From Alphaproteobacteria bacterium (GTDB taxonomy: Bacteria; Pseudomonadota; Alphaproteobacteria; Caulobacterales; Parvularculaceae), in contig JAUHYK010000011.1 of the NCBI GenBank assembly GCA_030426465.1, positions 1 through 64,000 on the forward strand: DNA of 64,000 nucleotides, read 5' to 3'. Under the pieces are notes generated by a model. The model was not told where the DNA came from and made no database searches. It worked only from the letters and a program-made list of their open reading frames with translations. Position numbers and translations under genes: made by a program. Below, one piece after another: positions 1 to 9,553 of the stretch; positions within the stretch are counted from its first letter, which is position 1, and each line of letters opens with the position of its first letter.

Positions 1-282
1 CGCGCCCAGAAAAACGATTACCCCGAGGCGGCGCGCCTGAAGCGGCGTCAGCAGAGCAACGACCGTCATCACGATCATCGCCGGCCCCATAAAGATCAGC
101 TGGCGCAACGGAAAATGAAACTCGCTTGAAATCCCTTTGCGCAATGCAGCCGACGGGCCCGCCGCCATCAAGACGACCGCGCCAATGACGATGATCAGAC
201 TAAGGACGCCGAGCGCCGGGCGATCAATGGACCACCAGAGACGGGCGAAAGGGGATGTATCAAGCCGCGACAAACGCCTCAC
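1..282 (-). CDS. ftsW: FtsW, septal SEDS peptidoglycan polymerase (N-terminal part, cut by window edge)
   Basis: First 94 codons of FtsW, the membrane-embedded glycosyltransferase that works with FtsI to build septal peptidoglycan; the rest lies beyond the left edge. I chose the GTG at 282 because its GTGA overlaps the murD stop, whereas the nearby ATG inside murD meets a stop after 11 codons. The product opens with a basic cytoplasmic stretch (PFARLWWSIDRP), a first membrane segment, a short periplasmic turn with a conserved-looking SEFHFPLRQ, and a second membrane segment ending at the edge. Position after murD in a dcw operon is the usual one. Identity rests on context plus this N-terminal pattern. 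Confidence 0.9.
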   Translation of the reverse strand, partial: MRRLSRLDTSPFARLWWSIDRPALGVLSLIIVIGAVVLMAAGPSAALRKGISSEFHFPLRQLIFMGPAMIVMTVVALLTPLQARRLGVIVFLGA

Positions 283-1691
283 GCCGCTTCTCCATTGGTT
301 ACCGAAAGCTCCGATACGAGGTCGCGGAAAAAGCGTCCGCGCTCTTCGAAATTCTTGAACTGATCATATGAGGCGCAAGCCGGCGACAGGAGAACGACCG
401 GATTTTTTGCGTCCGATTTCACCGCGTCCTTCGCTGCTGCTGCGACGGCTTTTTCAAGATCGCCGCAGTGAACGCATTGGACGGCGTCTTTAAGCCGGGT
501 TTCGAATTCAGCCGCGGCCTCGCCTATCAGATAGACCGTGTGAACCCGGTCCATGAGCGGCAAGAGGCTTTCAATTCCGCCCTCTTTCGGCTTGCCCCCG
601 GCGATCCAGAAAATGTCTGTGAATGCGGACAGCGCCCGTGCGGCCGCGTCGGCGTTGGTCGCTTTGGAATCGTTGATGAATAGCACCTTGCCATTACGGC
701 CCACTTCTTCAATGCGATGCGGCAGACCTTCATAACGAAGCGCCGACTTCACCGCGAGCGCCGGATCAACGCCGAATTTCTCGCACACCGCTACTGCAGC
801 GGCGGCGTTTTGCTGATTGTGCACACCGCGCAAGGATCGCGCCCTGGAAAGATCGCCGGCGAGCGAGGTCTTGCCGTCAATATTGTAATAAACCTTGTCT
901 TCCAGCGCGTAGACGCCGCGTCCGAGTGCGCTGCCCGCCGAGACGGGCCGCACCTTCGCCGGACCGCGCGCCATCATTTCGGTGCAGACACTCTGAGCGT
1001 AATCATCATCAACGCCGATAATCGCGAGATCATCCGCAGTCTGATTGAGGAAAATCCGTTTTTTCGCGTCGAGATAGCCGTCGATAGAGCCATGGCGTTC
1101 GATATGATCGGGCGAGAGATTCAAAAACACCGCCGCATCGAGCCGAAGCGAATGGGTCAAGTCGAGTTGAAACGACGAAAGCTCAAGCACATAAATCGCA
1201 TCATTTTCAAACGCCGGCAGGGAGAGCACGGCCTCGCCAATATTGCCGCCAACATAGGCGTCTTCGCCCGCCTGCTTTAAAATATGACCGATGAGCGCCG
1301 TTGTCGTGGACTTGCCATTGGACCCGGTGACGCCAATGACGCGCGGACGCGCCCGCGGCTCGAGCGCGTTCAGGGCGCGCGCGAACAATTCCGTATCGCC
1401 GATGACCTCTACCTTTTCCAATTTCGCTTTTCTGACAATCGCATGGGGCTTTGGATGGGTAAGGGGCACGCCAGGCGAAACGATGACCGCTTCAAGTTCT
1501 TTCCACGGCCAGTTTTTTGGATGCTCGCAGCGATATTCCGTATCGGCGACCTTGTCGCGCGCCTGACGGTTCTCATCGAAAGAAAAAACCTGCGCACCCG
1601 ACTGGGCGAGCGCCTCACAGGTCGCAACGCCAGAGACGCCGAGGCCGAAAACGCCAAATTTCTTCCGCTTCACATCAGGGATCAGGATCAT
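279..1691 (-). CDS. murD: UDP-N-acetylmuramoyl-L-alanine:D-glutamate ligase MurD
   Basis: Cytoplasmic ATP-dependent ligase that adds D-glutamate to UDP-MurNAc-L-Ala in peptidoglycan precursor synthesis. The 470-residue product has the three Mur-ligase domains: an N-terminal nucleotide-sugar fold (FGLGVSGVATCEAL), a central ATPase domain with P-loop GVTGSNGKSTTT near residue 120 and the FLNLSPDHIERHG motif, and a C-terminal domain with NDSKATNADAAARAL. The start ATG at 1691 has AGGGAAAA upstream and lies 8 bp after mraY; its stop overlaps the ftsW start by 4 bp, consistent with translational coupling. Length is normal for the family. Confidence 0.97.
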   Translation of the reverse strand: MILIPDVKRKKFGVFGLGVSGVATCEALAQSGAQVFSFDENRQARDKVADTEYRCEHPKNWPWKELEAVIVSPGVPLTHPKPHAIVRKAKLEKVEVIGDTELFARALNALEPRARPRVIGVTGSNGKSTTTALIGHILKQAGEDAYVGGNIGEAVLSLPAFENDAIYVLELSSFQLDLTHSLRLDAAVFLNLSPDHIERHGSIDGYLDAKKRIFLNQTADDLAIIGVDDDYAQSVCTEMMARGPAKVRPVSAGSALGRGVYALEDKVYYNIDGKTSLAGDLSRARSLRGVHNQQNAAAAVAVCEKFGVDPALAVKSALRYEGLPHRIEEVGRNGKVLFINDSKATNADAAARALSAFTDIFWIAGGKPKEGGIESLLPLMDRVHTVYLIGEAAAEFETRLKDAVQCVHCGDLEKAVAAAAKDAVKSDAKNPVVLLSPACASYDQFKNFEERGRFFRDLVSELSVTNGEAA

Positions 1692-1699
1692 CGTTTTCC

Positions 1700-2833
1700 C
1701 TAACGCAATTTCAGTGTGGCGAGGCCGATCATCGCAAGCACGAAAGCGATAATCCAGAAGCGGATGACAATGGTCGACTCTTTCCAGCCCAGTTGTTCAA
1801 AATGATGATGGATCGGCGCCATTCTGAAAACGCGCTTGCCCGTCAATTTGAATGACGCGATCTGGATCATCACCGACAACCCCTCCAGTACAAAAAGCCC
1901 GCCCACAATAGCGAGCACGATTTCGTGCTTGGCCGCGACAGCGATGGTTCCGATGGCGCCTCCAAGCGCCAGCGATCCGGTGTCGCCCATGAAAATCGCC
2001 GCGGGCGGCGCATTGTACCAGAGAAAACCGAGCCCCGCCCCAATAATGGCGCCGCAAATGACGGTCATTTCGCCAACGCCCGGCACGAATGGCACGCTGA
2101 GATAGTTGGCGTAAATAGCGTTGCCGACCAGATAGGCGATCAGCGCATAAGCGCCTGCCGCTATCATCACCGGCACCGTCGCAAGACCGTCCAGCCCGTC
2201 GGTAAGGTTCACCGTATTCGATGCTCCGACGATGACGAAAGCCGCGAACGGCACAATGAAAACGCCCAAAGGCACACCCGGCGCGTTGAACCATGCTTCA
2301 AAAATTGTGAGCGGCACAAAAGGAACGCCCACAGACGTCGCGAGCCCTGTTGGCGCGTCAGGCGCCTGGGACAGTGCGTCCATACACATCCAGCCGGCGA
2401 GCAACGCGACAGCGAACTGAACAAGAAGTTTCAGACTGCCGACGACCCCGTCTGACGTCTGCTTCGTCACTTTCATGTAATCGTCAATGAAACCGAGGGC
2501 GCCAAAAGCGAGCGTCACGCCCATCACGATCCAGACGTAAATATTGTCGAGACGCGCCCAAAGAAAAGTTGCAATGGTGAGCGACAACAAGATCAGGACC
2601 CCGCCCATGGTGGGCGTGCCGGCTTTTTCGATAATATGCGTCTGCGGACCATCTGTGCGGATAGGCTGCCCGCGCCCCTGTTTGCGGCGCATCCAGCGGA
2701 TCAGTGACGGTCCCGTCAGGAATGAAATGATCAACGCCGTCATCACCGCGCCGCCTGTGCGGAACGTCAGGTAATTGAACAGGTTGAAAAGTTGGAACTG
2801 ATCCGCAAGCGGCGTCAGCAGGTGATACAACAT
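1700..2833 (-). CDS. mraY: Phospho-N-acetylmuramoyl-pentapeptide transferase MraY
   Basis: Integral membrane enzyme that transfers phospho-MurNAc-pentapeptide to undecaprenyl phosphate to give lipid I. The 377-residue sequence is strongly hydrophobic with about ten membrane segments. It carries the family signatures: GTPTMGG early, DDYMKV, the [11 protein letters not shown] loop with magnesium-binding aspartates, [12 protein letters not shown] and the C-terminal histidine motif APIHHHFE. The start codon overlaps the murF stop by one base (TAATG), as expected for a coupled operon. Confidence 0.97.
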   Translation of the reverse strand: MLYHLLTPLADQFQLFNLFNYLTFRTGGAVMTALIISFLTGPSLIRWMRRKQGRGQPIRTDGPQTHIIEKAGTPTMGGVLILLSLTIATFLWARLDNIYVWIVMGVTLAFGALGFIDDYMKVTKQTSDGVVGSLKLLVQFAVALLAGWMCMDALSQAPDAPTGLATSVGVPFVPLTIFEAWFNAPGVPLGVFIVPFAAFVIVGASNTVNLTDGLDGLATVPVMIAAGAYALIAYLVGNAIYANYLSVPFVPGVGEMTVICGAIIGAGLGFLWYNAPPAAIFMGDTGSLALGGAIGTIAVAAKHEIVLAIVGGLFVLEGLSVMIQIASFKLTGKRVFRMAPIHHHFEQLGWKESTIVIRFWIIAFVLAMIGLATLKLR

Positions 2834-4314
2834 TAAGCCCGGCTTTCCTTATGTTCTTCCGTGACGCCGCTTTCTTTCAGCGCGCGCGCCACGGCGCTCA
2901 CTTTTGAGGCGTTTGATCCCTTGACCATGATGATATCTCCGGGCGCGACCGCGTCGAGCACCGGCCCCACCAGACCGACAGCATCGCCGGCGTGAAGGCC
3001 GCGCATTTCAGGCGGCAGCGCATCCCAAAGATGGCGCATCAATTGGCCCGCTGCGTAGACCCGGTCAACCTTCGCCGCAACAAGCTCGCTTACAAGTTTT
3101 TCATGGAGCGCCGCGCTTTCCGGCCCCAACTCCAGCATTTCACCGAGAATGGCGATGCGCCGCCCGCCGCCTGCCGGATTTCCCTGCCCCGGCTGCGACG
3201 CCCCAAGGAGGCCGATGGCCGCCGCCATGGAGGCCGGATTGGCGTTATAGCTTTCATCGATAAGGGTCGCCAAACCACCGTCGACCGCAATCTGCGTCCG
3301 CGCGCCGCGCCCTTCCGCCGGCGTTATCGCGCTGAGAGCGCGGATCGCAGCTTCAAGCGGACAGCCGACTGCGTCCGCGGCGGCGAGCGCCGCCAGCATG
3401 TTGGTCGCCTGATGGCGGCCGGGAATTCCGGCGAAAAACTCCAAGGTCTCGCCCTTAATCTTCGCCTTCAGCTGCGCGCCGGCGCCGTCCGCTGTGTAAC
3501 CGAGCAACTGGAAGTCGGCGCCGTCTTTCTCTCCGAAGGAAATGAAACTTGCAGCGCCAGCCTCTTCCGCCCGTTTTTTCAAGAGCGGGAAGAACTCATT
3601 ATCAAACGGCAGCACCGCGACGCCGCCCGGCGCGAGGCCCGAAAAGATTTCGGCTTTGGCTTCGGCAATATCTTCAACCGATTTGAAAAATTCCAGATGC
3701 GCTGCCGCGACAGTCGTGACGATGGCCGCATGGGGGCGCACAAGCGCCGTTAAAGGCGTGATCTCGCCCGGATGGTTCATGCCGATTTCAAAGACGCCGT
3801 AATCTGCGCGCATGGGAAGACGCGCGAGCGTCAGCGGCACGCCCCAGTGATTATTGAAACTCTTGTCCGCTGCGTGGACGTCTCCGTCACTGCCGAGAAC
3901 GGCGCGCAGAATTTCCTTGGTGGAGGTTTTACCGGCGCTTCCCGTCACGGCGACGCGCTTGCCGAAATTACGGGTGCGCGCGGCGCGCGCAAGATCGCGC
4001 AATCCTTCCAGCGTATCGCCAACAACCAGCAACGGCGCGCCTTCGGGCGCATCCTCCGGCGCGCGCGCCACAAGCGCGGCGGACGCGCCCGCGTCAAACG
4101 CATTTTTCAAAAACTCATGCCCATCGCGCGCATCGCGCAGAGCGACGAAAATATCGCCCGGTTTCAACGTGCGCGTATCGATGGAAACGCCGCCGGCCGA
4201 CCATTCCTCCGCCGTCCAGCTTTTCGGATCGCCGCCGCGCGCGCACAAAGCGCCGCCCGTTGCGGCCGCCGCTTCATACGCATCCCACAGATTGTCCAAA
4301 ATCTCTTTCACCAT
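2833..4314 (-). CDS. murF: UDP-MurNAc-tripeptide:D-alanyl-D-alanine ligase MurF
   Basis: Adds the D-Ala-D-Ala dipeptide to the UDP-MurNAc tripeptide in the cytoplasm, completing the stem peptide. The product (493 residues from the ATG at 4314) has the P-loop [12 protein letters not shown], the [10 protein letters not shown] motif, and a C-terminal domain with [14 protein letters not shown] and GEMLELG. Two starts are possible: the GTG at 4317 (4-bp overlap with the murE stop) or the ATG at 4314 (TGATG overlap); I prefer the ATG. The gene sits in the standard murE-murF-mraY order and its stop overlaps the mraY start. Confidence 0.96.
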   Translation of the reverse strand: MVKEILDNLWDAYEAAAATGGALCARGGDPKSWTAEEWSAGGVSIDTRTLKPGDIFVALRDARDGHEFLKNAFDAGASAALVARAPEDAPEGAPLLVVGDTLEGLRDLARAARTRNFGKRVAVTGSAGKTSTKEILRAVLGSDGDVHAADKSFNNHWGVPLTLARLPMRADYGVFEIGMNHPGEITPLTALVRPHAAIVTTVAAAHLEFFKSVEDIAEAKAEIFSGLAPGGVAVLPFDNEFFPLLKKRAEEAGAASFISFGEKDGADFQLLGYTADGAGAQLKAKIKGETLEFFAGIPGRHQATNMLAALAAADAVGCPLEAAIRALSAITPAEGRGARTQIAVDGGLATLIDESYNANPASMAAAIGLLGASQPGQGNPAGGGRRIAILGEMLELGPESAALHEKLVSELVAAKVDRVYAAGQLMRHLWDALPPEMRGLHAGDAVGLVGPVLDAVAPGDIIMVKGSNASKVSAVARALKESGVTEEHKESRA

Positions 4315-5750
4315 CACCCGAGCTCCTTCATCCGATCCGAAACGGCGTCGCGCGCAACGCTCGCGTCGTCGAACGGAAAGACCTGACCCCCCACCTGCTG
4401 CCCCGCTTCGTGCCCCTTCCCCAAAATCAGAAGCACGTCGCCTTCGTCAAGCATTGCAACCCCCGCTGCAATGGCTTCGCCCCGGTCGCCAATCTCTTTG
4501 GCGTCCGGACATCCTTTCAGAATTTCGGCCCGGATCGACGCCGGATTTTCAGTACGCGGATTATCATCCGTCACAATCACAATATCGGCGTTCGCTTTCG
4601 CCGCCGCGCCCATAAGCGGACGTTTGGTTTTGTCACGGTCGCCGCCCGCGCCGAGAATGGCGATGACGCGCCCCGGCGCATGGGGGCGAATAGCCTTTAA
4701 CGCCGTCGACACAGCGTCGGGCGTGTGGGCGTAATCTACATAGACGCCGCCGCCTGCGATTTCCGTGACGAACTCCATGCGTCCTGGCGCGCCTTCGATA
4801 TTCGCAAGCTGCACCATGACGTCGGCGCCTTTTGCGCCGGCCGCGATCACGACCCCCGCAGCGAGCAGTGCATTTTCCGCCTGAAACGCGCCAATCAGCG
4901 GCGGGTCGGCGCGGTAAACATAGCCGCCGCATTCGAGTTCAAGCGCCAGCCCGCTCATATGCGGCTCGCAACTCAACAATTTGACGTCACGGCCTTTCCA
5001 GCCGGTCTGCACCGTCGGAAGCCCGCGTTCGCGCGCAAGTTCAACCACCGCCTCCGCGCCTTCGCCATCCATGTTGATCGCCGCCGTGCCGCCGCTTGCA
5101 AGCAAGTCCGAAAACAACCGGCCTTTAGCGTTAAAATAATCTTCGAAGGTCGGATGATAGTCGAGATGATCCTGGGTGATGTTGGTGAAAGCGGCGACAC
5201 GAAAGTGAACGCCGTCGGCGCGATATTGCGCAAGGCCGTGGCTGGAAACCTCCATCGCCAGATGCGTGACGCCCGCACGGGTCATGGCGTCCATGGTTTC
5301 ATGGAGCATCACCGGATCAGGCGTTGTGTGAGCCAGCGGGCGTTCATAAACGCGGGACTGCGCGCCGAGCGTCCCCATACTGCCCGCCTCATATCCAAGC
5401 AGGGTCCAGAGCTGCGCGGCAAACCGAGCAGTCGAGGTCTTGCCATTGGTGCCGGTAATGCCCGCGACGACTTCAGGCTGGCGGGGATGAAACCGCGCCG
5501 CCAGTTGCGCCAGACGGCGGCGCGGTTCGGCGTCTGCAATCACCGGCAGTTTCGACGCAACGCCAGGAAGCGCCAGAATGGCGGCGGCGCCATTTTCCTC
5601 AGCCTGCGGAATAAAACTGGCGCCGTCAGCATTGACGCCCGGCAGGGCCGCAAACAGAAAGCCGCGCGAGACGGCGCGGCTGTCGGCGGTCAGCCCATCA
5701 ATCTGCGGATCGGGCTTGATCGTCTCATAGGCAAGCTCGGAAAGCCTCAT
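4314..5750 (-). CDS. murE: UDP-MurNAc-L-Ala-D-Glu:meso-diaminopimelate ligase MurE
   Basis: Cytoplasmic ligase adding the third residue of the stem peptide. The 478-residue protein has the P-loop GITGTNGKTSTARF near residue 97, the TNITQDHLDYH motif, VDYAHTPDAV, and the signature DDNPRTENP. The DNPR box is known to select meso-diaminopimelate over lysine, so a DAP-type wall is expected. Start and stop overlap the neighbours ftsI and murF by 4 bp and about 1 bp. Confidence 0.97.
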   Translation of the reverse strand: MRLSELAYETIKPDPQIDGLTADSRAVSRGFLFAALPGVNADGASFIPQAEENGAAAILALPGVASKLPVIADAEPRRRLAQLAARFHPRQPEVVAGITGTNGKTSTARFAAQLWTLLGYEAGSMGTLGAQSRVYERPLAHTTPDPVMLHETMDAMTRAGVTHLAMEVSSHGLAQYRADGVHFRVAAFTNITQDHLDYHPTFEDYFNAKGRLFSDLLASGGTAAINMDGEGAEAVVELARERGLPTVQTGWKGRDVKLLSCEPHMSGLALELECGGYVYRADPPLIGAFQAENALLAAGVVIAAGAKGADVMVQLANIEGAPGRMEFVTEIAGGGVYVDYAHTPDAVSTALKAIRPHAPGRVIAILGAGGDRDKTKRPLMGAAAKANADIVIVTDDNPRTENPASIRAEILKGCPDAKEIGDRGEAIAAGVAMLDEGDVLLILGKGHEAGQQVGGQVFPFDDASVARDAVSDRMKELG

Positions 5751-7540
5751 GGCGCGCCGCCGCCCCCCTTGGCCCCATCCGCGCCGCCCACCGCCGGCGT
5801 TGCGAGTTTTGCTTCCTGGCGAAGCGCAGGCGGGCGCCCCGTAACGAACGAGGCGAGCGCGGTCGACTCATTGATGGTCGAAAGGCCGAGCAGCGGCGCC
5901 GCGCGCTCTACAAAACGCGAGAAAGCCGGCGCCGCGTTCCAGCCGGCGGTCGCATAACCATAGGTGCCTTCAGCTGGCTGCGGATTGTCATAAGTGATGA
6001 GGATCGCATAGCGCGGCGCATAACCCGGCACGGCGCCGACAAAACTCGCAATGCGCGCATTCGACTGATAGCCGCCCGTCAGCGAGCGCTTGTCCGCCGT
6101 CGCCGTCTTGCCAATCGGAAAGAACCCGTCGGCTTCGGCGTAGCTCGCCGTGCCGTCCGTCACCACGCGGCGCAGAATACGGCGCATGACGATGCTCGTA
6201 TTTTCAGAAAAAACGCGTTCGCCTTCCGGCGCCGTCGCCGATGCAAGAAAATGCGGCGTGCGATAAACGCCGCCATTCACAACCGCCGTAAACGCCGCCA
6301 GCAAATGCAGCGGCGTCACGGAAATGCCGTGACCATAGGAAATCGTCGCCGTCTCGACGGGCCCCCATTGCCATGGAAGCTCGGGTTCACGATTTTCCGC
6401 AATCTCCAGCGGCAGCGCGGAAAACAATCCCAGCGCTTTGAGATAACGCTGCTGTTTTTCGGCGCCGAGATCGAGCGCCATGCGCGCCGCCCCGATATTC
6501 GACGAATGCTGTATCACTTCAGACAAGGTCAGGATGCGGTTCTCGCCATGAAAATCCGAAATCCGCCGGTCCGCGACTTTAAAACTTCCGCGCGCGTCAT
6601 AAGGTGTCGACTCCCGCCCGAGCCCTTCTTCAATTACCGCCGCCGCCGTAAAACTCTTGAAGGCGGAGCCGAGCTCATAACGATCATAGGTGGCGCGATT
6701 GCGGCGGGAATCCGCCCCGACGGCGCCCGGCGCATTGGGATCGAAATCAGGAAGACTGGCGAGCGCAATCACCTCCCCTGTCTCCACATCCATGACGGCG
6801 CCCCAGGCGGCCTCAGGCGAGAATTTCTCCATATCCGCCGCGAGTTCCTCTTCAAGGATTTGCTGCACGCGAATATCGATGCTGGCGCGCATGGGCCCTT
6901 TTCCGCGATAGCGGTTCGCGGTTTTCTCCAGCCCCATGACGCCGCCCTTGCCAGGCTCGTCATGGCCAATCACATGAGCGGCAAGCTCGCCTTGCGGAAA
7001 AAACCGCTTAACCCGCGCGGCGAAGCGCACGCCCGGAAGGCCAAGATCGAAAACCGCCTTGCGCTCCGCCGGCGTCAGATCTGCACGCACTTCCACATAG
7101 CGGCCTTCGGATAATTTTTCTTCGAGAACGACCGGATCAATGTCGGAAAGAACGCCGGCGAGTTTCACTGCGGCCTCTTTTGCGTCCCAAACTTCATTGC
7201 CCGCGACTTCAAGCGCAATCACCGGCACATCAACGGCGAGCAGAGCGCCGTTGCGATCGACAATCTCTGCACGCGGCGCATCAGCCTGCGGCGCGGCGGC
7301 GTAATGGCCGTCCGGCGCCAGACCGCCAAATGAAATAAAGGCAAGCCGCACCCCGAGCGCGGCGAATACAAACACAAAGACGGAAGCGCACATCATGATG
7401 CGCATGCGCGCGCGCTCCGCGATACGCCCGCGCGCGCCGGTGGCGCGCACTTTCAGTGCGCTCGCATCAGGATCGGCGCCATCAGCTTCCGCGATGACAT
7501 AGGCCTTCGGCTTGGCTCGTTTTGGCTTCCTCAGAAACAC
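5747..7540 (-). CDS. ftsI: Penicillin-binding protein FtsI/PBP3, septal transpeptidase (KTA in place of KTG)
   Basis: Class B penicillin-binding protein that crosslinks septal peptidoglycan with FtsW. The 597-residue protein has a basic N-terminus, one membrane anchor around residues 46-70, a dimerisation domain with the R-G-x-I-like ADAPRAEIVDRNGALLA, and a transpeptidase domain. The active-site Ser is in SAFK (S292-K295) and the second motif is SSN (346-348). The third motif, normally KTG, reads K478-T479-A480 within GKTATADK. The start is a GTG at 7540 with no strong Shine-Dalgarno; the next ATG would remove the cytoplasmic tail. Its stop overlaps murE by 4 bp. Identity is secure by order and motifs; the Gly-to-Ala change is unusual. 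Confidence 0.96.
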   Translation of the reverse strand: MFLRKPKRAKPKAYVIAEADGADPDASALKVRATGARGRIAERARMRIMMCASVFVFVFAALGVRLAFISFGGLAPDGHYAAAPQADAPRAEIVDRNGALLAVDVPVIALEVAGNEVWDAKEAAVKLAGVLSDIDPVVLEEKLSEGRYVEVRADLTPAERKAVFDLGLPGVRFAARVKRFFPQGELAAHVIGHDEPGKGGVMGLEKTANRYRGKGPMRASIDIRVQQILEEELAADMEKFSPEAAWGAVMDVETGEVIALASLPDFDPNAPGAVGADSRRNRATYDRYELGSAFKSFTAAAVIEEGLGRESTPYDARGSFKVADRRISDFHGENRILTLSEVIQHSSNIGAARMALDLGAEKQQRYLKALGLFSALPLEIAENREPELPWQWGPVETATISYGHGISVTPLHLLAAFTAVVNGGVYRTPHFLASATAPEGERVFSENTSIVMRRILRRVVTDGTASYAEADGFFPIGKTATADKRSLTGGYQSNARIASFVGAVPGYAPRYAILITYDNPQPAEGTYGYATAGWNAAPAFSRFVERAAPLLGLSTINESTALASFVTGRPPALRQEAKLATPAVGGADGAKGGGGAP

Positions 7541-7584
7541 CGGCGGGGGCTTTCTATTTCTGGCCCTTTTGAGGCGTGAAAATC

Positions 7585-7959
7585 CTACTGCGCATCCGCT
7601 ACTTGCGCCATGGCGAGCGCATGGAGAATGACGTCGCCGTCAGGCGCGGGCGCATCTTCTTCGGCGGCGTAGTCCGTGTCGCCGAGAAGCGCTGCAAATT
7701 CGCGCGCATTCACAAGCTGCGCGCTATCGGACGGACGCAGGTCCGTTTTCGTCCCCGCGACTTTTGCTAACCGGTCGGGATTTTCAAGATAGGCGATTTC
7801 CGCCCGCAACATCTGGATCGAGCGCAGCTCCTCGACCTGACTGGTTTCGATTTCCTGAATATCCTCGCGCAACTCACGCACGGAAACTTCAGCGCGATAC
7901 CGCCCGAAAGCCGCCGCAGCCAACAATACGCATAAGAATATGGTGGTGATACGGATCAT
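7585..7959 (-). CDS. ftsL: Cell division protein FtsL
   Basis: Small bitopic divisome protein that bridges FtsQ/FtsB and FtsW/FtsI. The 124-residue product starts with one membrane segment (ITTIFLCVLLAAAAFG) followed by a periplasmic heptad-rich region of about 40 residues containing EIETSQVEELRSIQMLRAEIAYLENPDRL. The N-P-D/x-R-L ending of the coiled coil is typical of FtsL. The ATG at 7959 begins one base after the rsmH stop and is preceded by GGAGG inside the end of rsmH; longer upstream frames would overlap rsmH. Sequence conservation is low in this family, so the call leans on topology and gene order. Confidence 0.85.
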   Translation of the reverse strand: MIRITTIFLCVLLAAAAFGRYRAEVSVRELREDIQEIETSQVEELRSIQMLRAEIAYLENPDRLAKVAGTKTDLRPSDSAQLVNAREFAALLGDTDYAAEEDAPAPDGDVILHALAMAQVADAQ

Positions 7960-7960
7960 G

Positions 7961-8968
7961 TTATTTTCCTCCGTGCATAAAAGACAATCTGATTTCTTTG
8001 GGCGCGCCAAGAGCGTCGCCATCTGGCGCCGGCGGCGCCTCGGTTCTAACGCCGGCGCGCAGCTTCGCTGACCGCGCGCGCGGATTTTCTGCGGTTTCTT
8101 TTTCGGCCGGCTCCACCGCCCGCGGATAAAGAAGCTCAAAAGACGCCGGCGGCAAATCTTCTGGTGGCAAATGACGCGACCCGCCGCGCTTGCCCTCCGT
8201 TCGCCCGGCGAGAAAGCGTTTGACGATGCGATCCTCGAGCGAATGAAACGCGACAACCACAAGCCGTCCCGCAGGGCGCAAGAGACGCTCCGCCGCGCGC
8301 AACCCGGCGATCAACTGTCCAAGCTCGTCATTGACGAAAATTCTCAAGGCCTGAAAGCTGCGGGTCGCAGGGTGAATCTTTTGCCGCGCCGCGCCGGGCG
8401 TCGCCTTTTCGATGATGGACGCAAGCGCCGCCGTTGTCGTGATCGGCGCCTTCTCACGTTCACGAATGATGGCGCGCGCAATGGCGTTCGCCCGGTTCTC
8501 CTCACCATAGCGGCGGAAGATTGCACTTAAATCCTGCGCATCGGCGCGGGCGATGACATCCGCAGCATCAGGCTTCCCACCATCCATCCGCATCGACAAA
8601 GGCCCTTCAAAACGGAAGGAAAAACCCCGCTCCGCTTCATCAAGCTGCATTGAAGAAACGCCGAGATCGAAAACGACCCCGTCCACCATTTCAACGCCTT
8701 GTTCGGCGAGAGCCTCACGCATTTCTGCAAATGGCCGGTTGATGAGAAACAGGCGCCCGGCGAATTCTTTCGCCCATTCCTTGGCGCGTTCAATCGCCGT
8801 CGGGTCGCGGTCAAAACCGTAAACAATGCAATCAGCAGCGTTCAAGATCGCGCGGGAATATCCGCCGGCGCCGAAGGTCGCGTCTACATAGACACCGCCT
8901 TTTTTCGGCGCCAGTGCGGCGACAACTTCCGTCAACATGACGGGCTTATGCGCGATGGCGGCGGTCAT
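7961..8968 (-). CDS. rsmH: 16S rRNA (cytosine(1402)-N(4))-methyltransferase RsmH
   Basis: SAM-dependent methyltransferase that modifies C1402 in the decoding centre of 16S rRNA (former name MraW). The 335-residue protein opens with HKPVMLTEVVAALAPKKGGVYVDATFGAGGYSR, holding the SAM-binding glycine motif, and continues with VVFDLGVSSMQLDEAERGFSF and AFHSLEDRIVKRF, all family signatures. The start ATG overlaps the mraZ stop (ATGA). A C-terminal extension rich in Pro and Arg follows the catalytic core. mraZ-rsmH-ftsL is the canonical head of dcw operons. Confidence 0.97.
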   Translation of the reverse strand: MTAAIAHKPVMLTEVVAALAPKKGGVYVDATFGAGGYSRAILNAADCIVYGFDRDPTAIERAKEWAKEFAGRLFLINRPFAEMREALAEQGVEMVDGVVFDLGVSSMQLDEAERGFSFRFEGPLSMRMDGGKPDAADVIARADAQDLSAIFRRYGEENRANAIARAIIREREKAPITTTAALASIIEKATPGAARQKIHPATRSFQALRIFVNDELGQLIAGLRAAERLLRPAGRLVVVAFHSLEDRIVKRFLAGRTEGKRGGSRHLPPEDLPPASFELLYPRAVEPAEKETAENPRARSAKLRAGVRTEAPPAPDGDALGAPKEIRLSFMHGGK

Positions 8969-9447
8969 TCGGCGCCCCCATTCGCTTTCGGATTGCGCAA
9001 GGAACGCTTCGCCTCATTGGCGACTTTCTTCGCTTCGTCGAGCGGCGCCGCGAAAAGATCCGGATTCCAGATTTGAAACGAGCGGATATGACCGGCGAAC
9101 AACGCCTTTCCGTTTAGCTGCGCATGACTACGCAATTCCTCGGGCAGATTGATGCGGCCTTCGGGATCGGTGTTCACCGGCGTCATCTGCGTCGCGATTG
9201 CGCGCTCTAGCGCGATGCGCTTTTCGGAATAGGGATCGAGATCCTCAATCATCTCCAGGAGGTAATCGATATATTCCGGGCCGCCGCATTCGAGGCACGG
9301 CTCTTCTGTGGACGGAAGACAATAGATCACATTCTCGGTCGCGAGATCGAGCACACGCCGAAACGCAGCCGGCGTCGCCAGGCGTCCCTTCGCATCGATC
9401 TTGTTGACATAGGACCCAAAAAACCGGGCCCCGGCCCCGCGCCGCAT
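8965..9447 (-). CDS. mraZ: MraZ, transcriptional regulator of the dcw operon
   Basis: DNA-binding protein of the AbrB/MraZ fold that binds repeats in front of its own operon. From the ATG at 9447 the product has 160 residues, with the two tandem MraZ repeats seen as FGSYVNKIDAKGRLATPAAFR and the second DPEGRINLPEELR. I reject the longer frame to 9519: it adds 24 arginine-rich residues, would overlap the operator, and the ATG at 9447 has a GGAGGGAG Shine-Dalgarno. A short insertion with paired cysteines (CLEC) lies between the repeats. It starts the operon reaching at least to ftsW. Confidence 0.94.
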   Translation of the reverse strand: MRRGAGARFFGSYVNKIDAKGRLATPAAFRRVLDLATENVIYCLPSTEEPCLECGGPEYIDYLLEMIEDLDPYSEKRIALERAIATQMTPVNTDPEGRINLPEELRSHAQLNGKALFAGHIRSFQIWNPDLFAAPLDEAKKVANEAKRSLRNPKANGGAE

Positions 9448-9512
9448 GCCGCTCCCTCCGTCTCGGCGCGTGCAAATCGCCGCCGCGCACACACCGTCTC
9501 GCCCCCGAAATT

Positions 9513-9553
9513 TGGGCACTTATGGGATAGCATGGGAATTTATGGGCGGTCAA
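9513..9553 (-). promoter_or_regulatory. dcw operon promoter with four MraZ boxes
   Basis: On the plus strand TGGG occurs at 9513, 9523, 9533 and 9543, an exact 10-bp period (TGGG-N6 repeated). MraZ is known from E. coli to bind TGGGN direct repeats with about one helical turn between them. Reading toward mraZ, a TTGACC (9553-9548) and CTATCC (9530-9525) separated by 17 bp could be the -35 and -10, so the boxes cover the core promoter and the transcription start. That arrangement predicts autorepression. A GAATC (GAnTC, CcrM methylation site) lies at 9555-9559 next to the -35. Confidence 0.75.

Noticed and set aside
4725-5957. 410-codon open frame opposite murE and ftsI
   Set aside because: Both genes on the other strand are certain; the frame is a codon-bias shadow.
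9448-9519. Longer MraZ start
   Set aside because: It would add Arg-rich residues and put coding sequence over the MraZ boxes; the ATG at 9447 has a strong Shine-Dalgarno.
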